Assembly (NCBI GenBank): GCA_037439945.1
Contig: JBBIVA010000156.1
Coordinates: forward strand, 1 to 6,289
Reading direction: 5' to 3'
Origin: CALEUX01 sp037439945
GTDB taxonomy: Bacteria > Bacteroidota > Bacteroidia > Bacteroidales > Marinilabiliaceae
Length of the DNA stretch: 6,289 nt
Below are positions 6,049 through 6,289 of this stretch, in pieces. Each line of letters starts with the position of its first letter. Within the stretch, counting starts at the first letter, position 1. The position numbers were made by a program, and so were the translations under genes. The notes beneath the pieces are model-generated. The model made no database searches, was not told where the DNA came from, and saw only the letters and a list, made by a program, of their open reading frames with translations.

Positions 6049-6289
6049 ATGCGAAACTGGCGTCTATTATTAGCTTCAGCGCTTCTGGCGTGTCCCGCTA
6101 TAACAGGCCTTCATGCACAGACGGCTATATCCGCGGCTGGCGGTAATACTTCCGGTGGCGGAGGAACGGTCAGTTTTACTGTCGGACAGATTGTTTACAC
6201 AACAATCTCTTCAGTAAACCATTCGTTTGCTCAGGGAGTTCAGCAACCTTTTGAAATTTCGGTAGTAACAACTATTGAAGAAGCCACAG
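6049..6289 (+). CDS. Secreted protein, N-terminal part; probable T9SS-sorted family member, runs off the window end
   Basis: Eighty codons are visible with no stop. Residues 1-24 form a clear signal peptide (MRNW, hydrophobic LLLASALLACPAI, cut likely after LHAQ). The mature part starts TAISAAGGNTSGGGGTVSFT and continues with VGQIVYTT, AQGVQQPFEISVV and TIEEA. This pattern matches short Bacteroidota secreted proteins whose next segment is the type A sorting domain (YPNP motif) recognised by the type IX secretion system. That domain would lie beyond position 6289, so the T9SS assignment is inferred from family resemblance. Its molecular function is unknown. GC is about 48% here (109 of 229 bases from 6061), against 32% over the last 240 bases to position 6000, and the start has a perfect Shine-Dalgarno. 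Both suggest an origin or expression mode different from its neighbours. Confidence 0.8.
   Translation, partial: MRNWRLLLASALLACPAITGLHAQTAISAAGGNTSGGGGTVSFTVGQIVYTTISSVNHSFAQGVQQPFEISVVTTIEEAT

Overview
The window looks like chromosomal DNA from a member of the Bacteroidota. The evidence is AT-rich sequence, little use of Shine-Dalgarno sites for most genes, a large outer-membrane protein combining a metalloprotease, a propeller and a barrel, and a small secreted protein of the kind that normally carries a type IX secretion (T9SS) sorting tail. No genus can be assigned from the sequence alone.

Layout. Positions 1-531 hold no convincing gene. The first ~230 bases are unusually rich in inverted repeats: five hairpins nearly back to back, three of them with 11-bp perfect arms separated by only 1-2 bases. 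Positions 532-1800 (+) encode a membrane-anchored calcineurin-like metallophosphoesterase of the YkuE/YaeI type, with three N-terminal membrane segments followed by a Tat-like SRRKF motif and a fourth hydrophobic segment. It converges, with a 16-bp gap, on a 990-residue gene at 1817-4789 (-). That gene encodes a signal peptide, a gluzincin-type HEYRH metallopeptidase domain, a TolB/WD40-like beta-propeller and a probable C-terminal outer-membrane beta-barrel.

Positions 4790-5260 are a non-coding, very AT-rich divergent region. It has one reasonable Bacteroidota-type promoter candidate pointing right and a hairpin. At 5261-5998 (+) lies an HlyD-type membrane-fusion (adaptor) protein that stops after its coiled coil, where the second half of the lipoyl domain and the beta-barrel domain should follow, so it is probably a broken gene. 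Fifty bases later, behind a perfect Shine-Dalgarno sequence and in DNA of clearly higher GC (about 48% against 32% just upstream, counted by hand), a secreted protein starts at 6049 and runs off the window end. Its sequence resembles short Bacteroidota proteins that carry a T9SS type A sorting domain; that domain would lie beyond the window.

The genes do not form one clear pathway. The first two are cell-envelope proteins in convergent orientation. The last two are unrelated secretion-associated genes that meet at what looks like a recombination or assembly junction. The most interesting points are the hairpin cluster at the left edge, the three-domain outer-membrane protease, and the junction at about 5990-6050.
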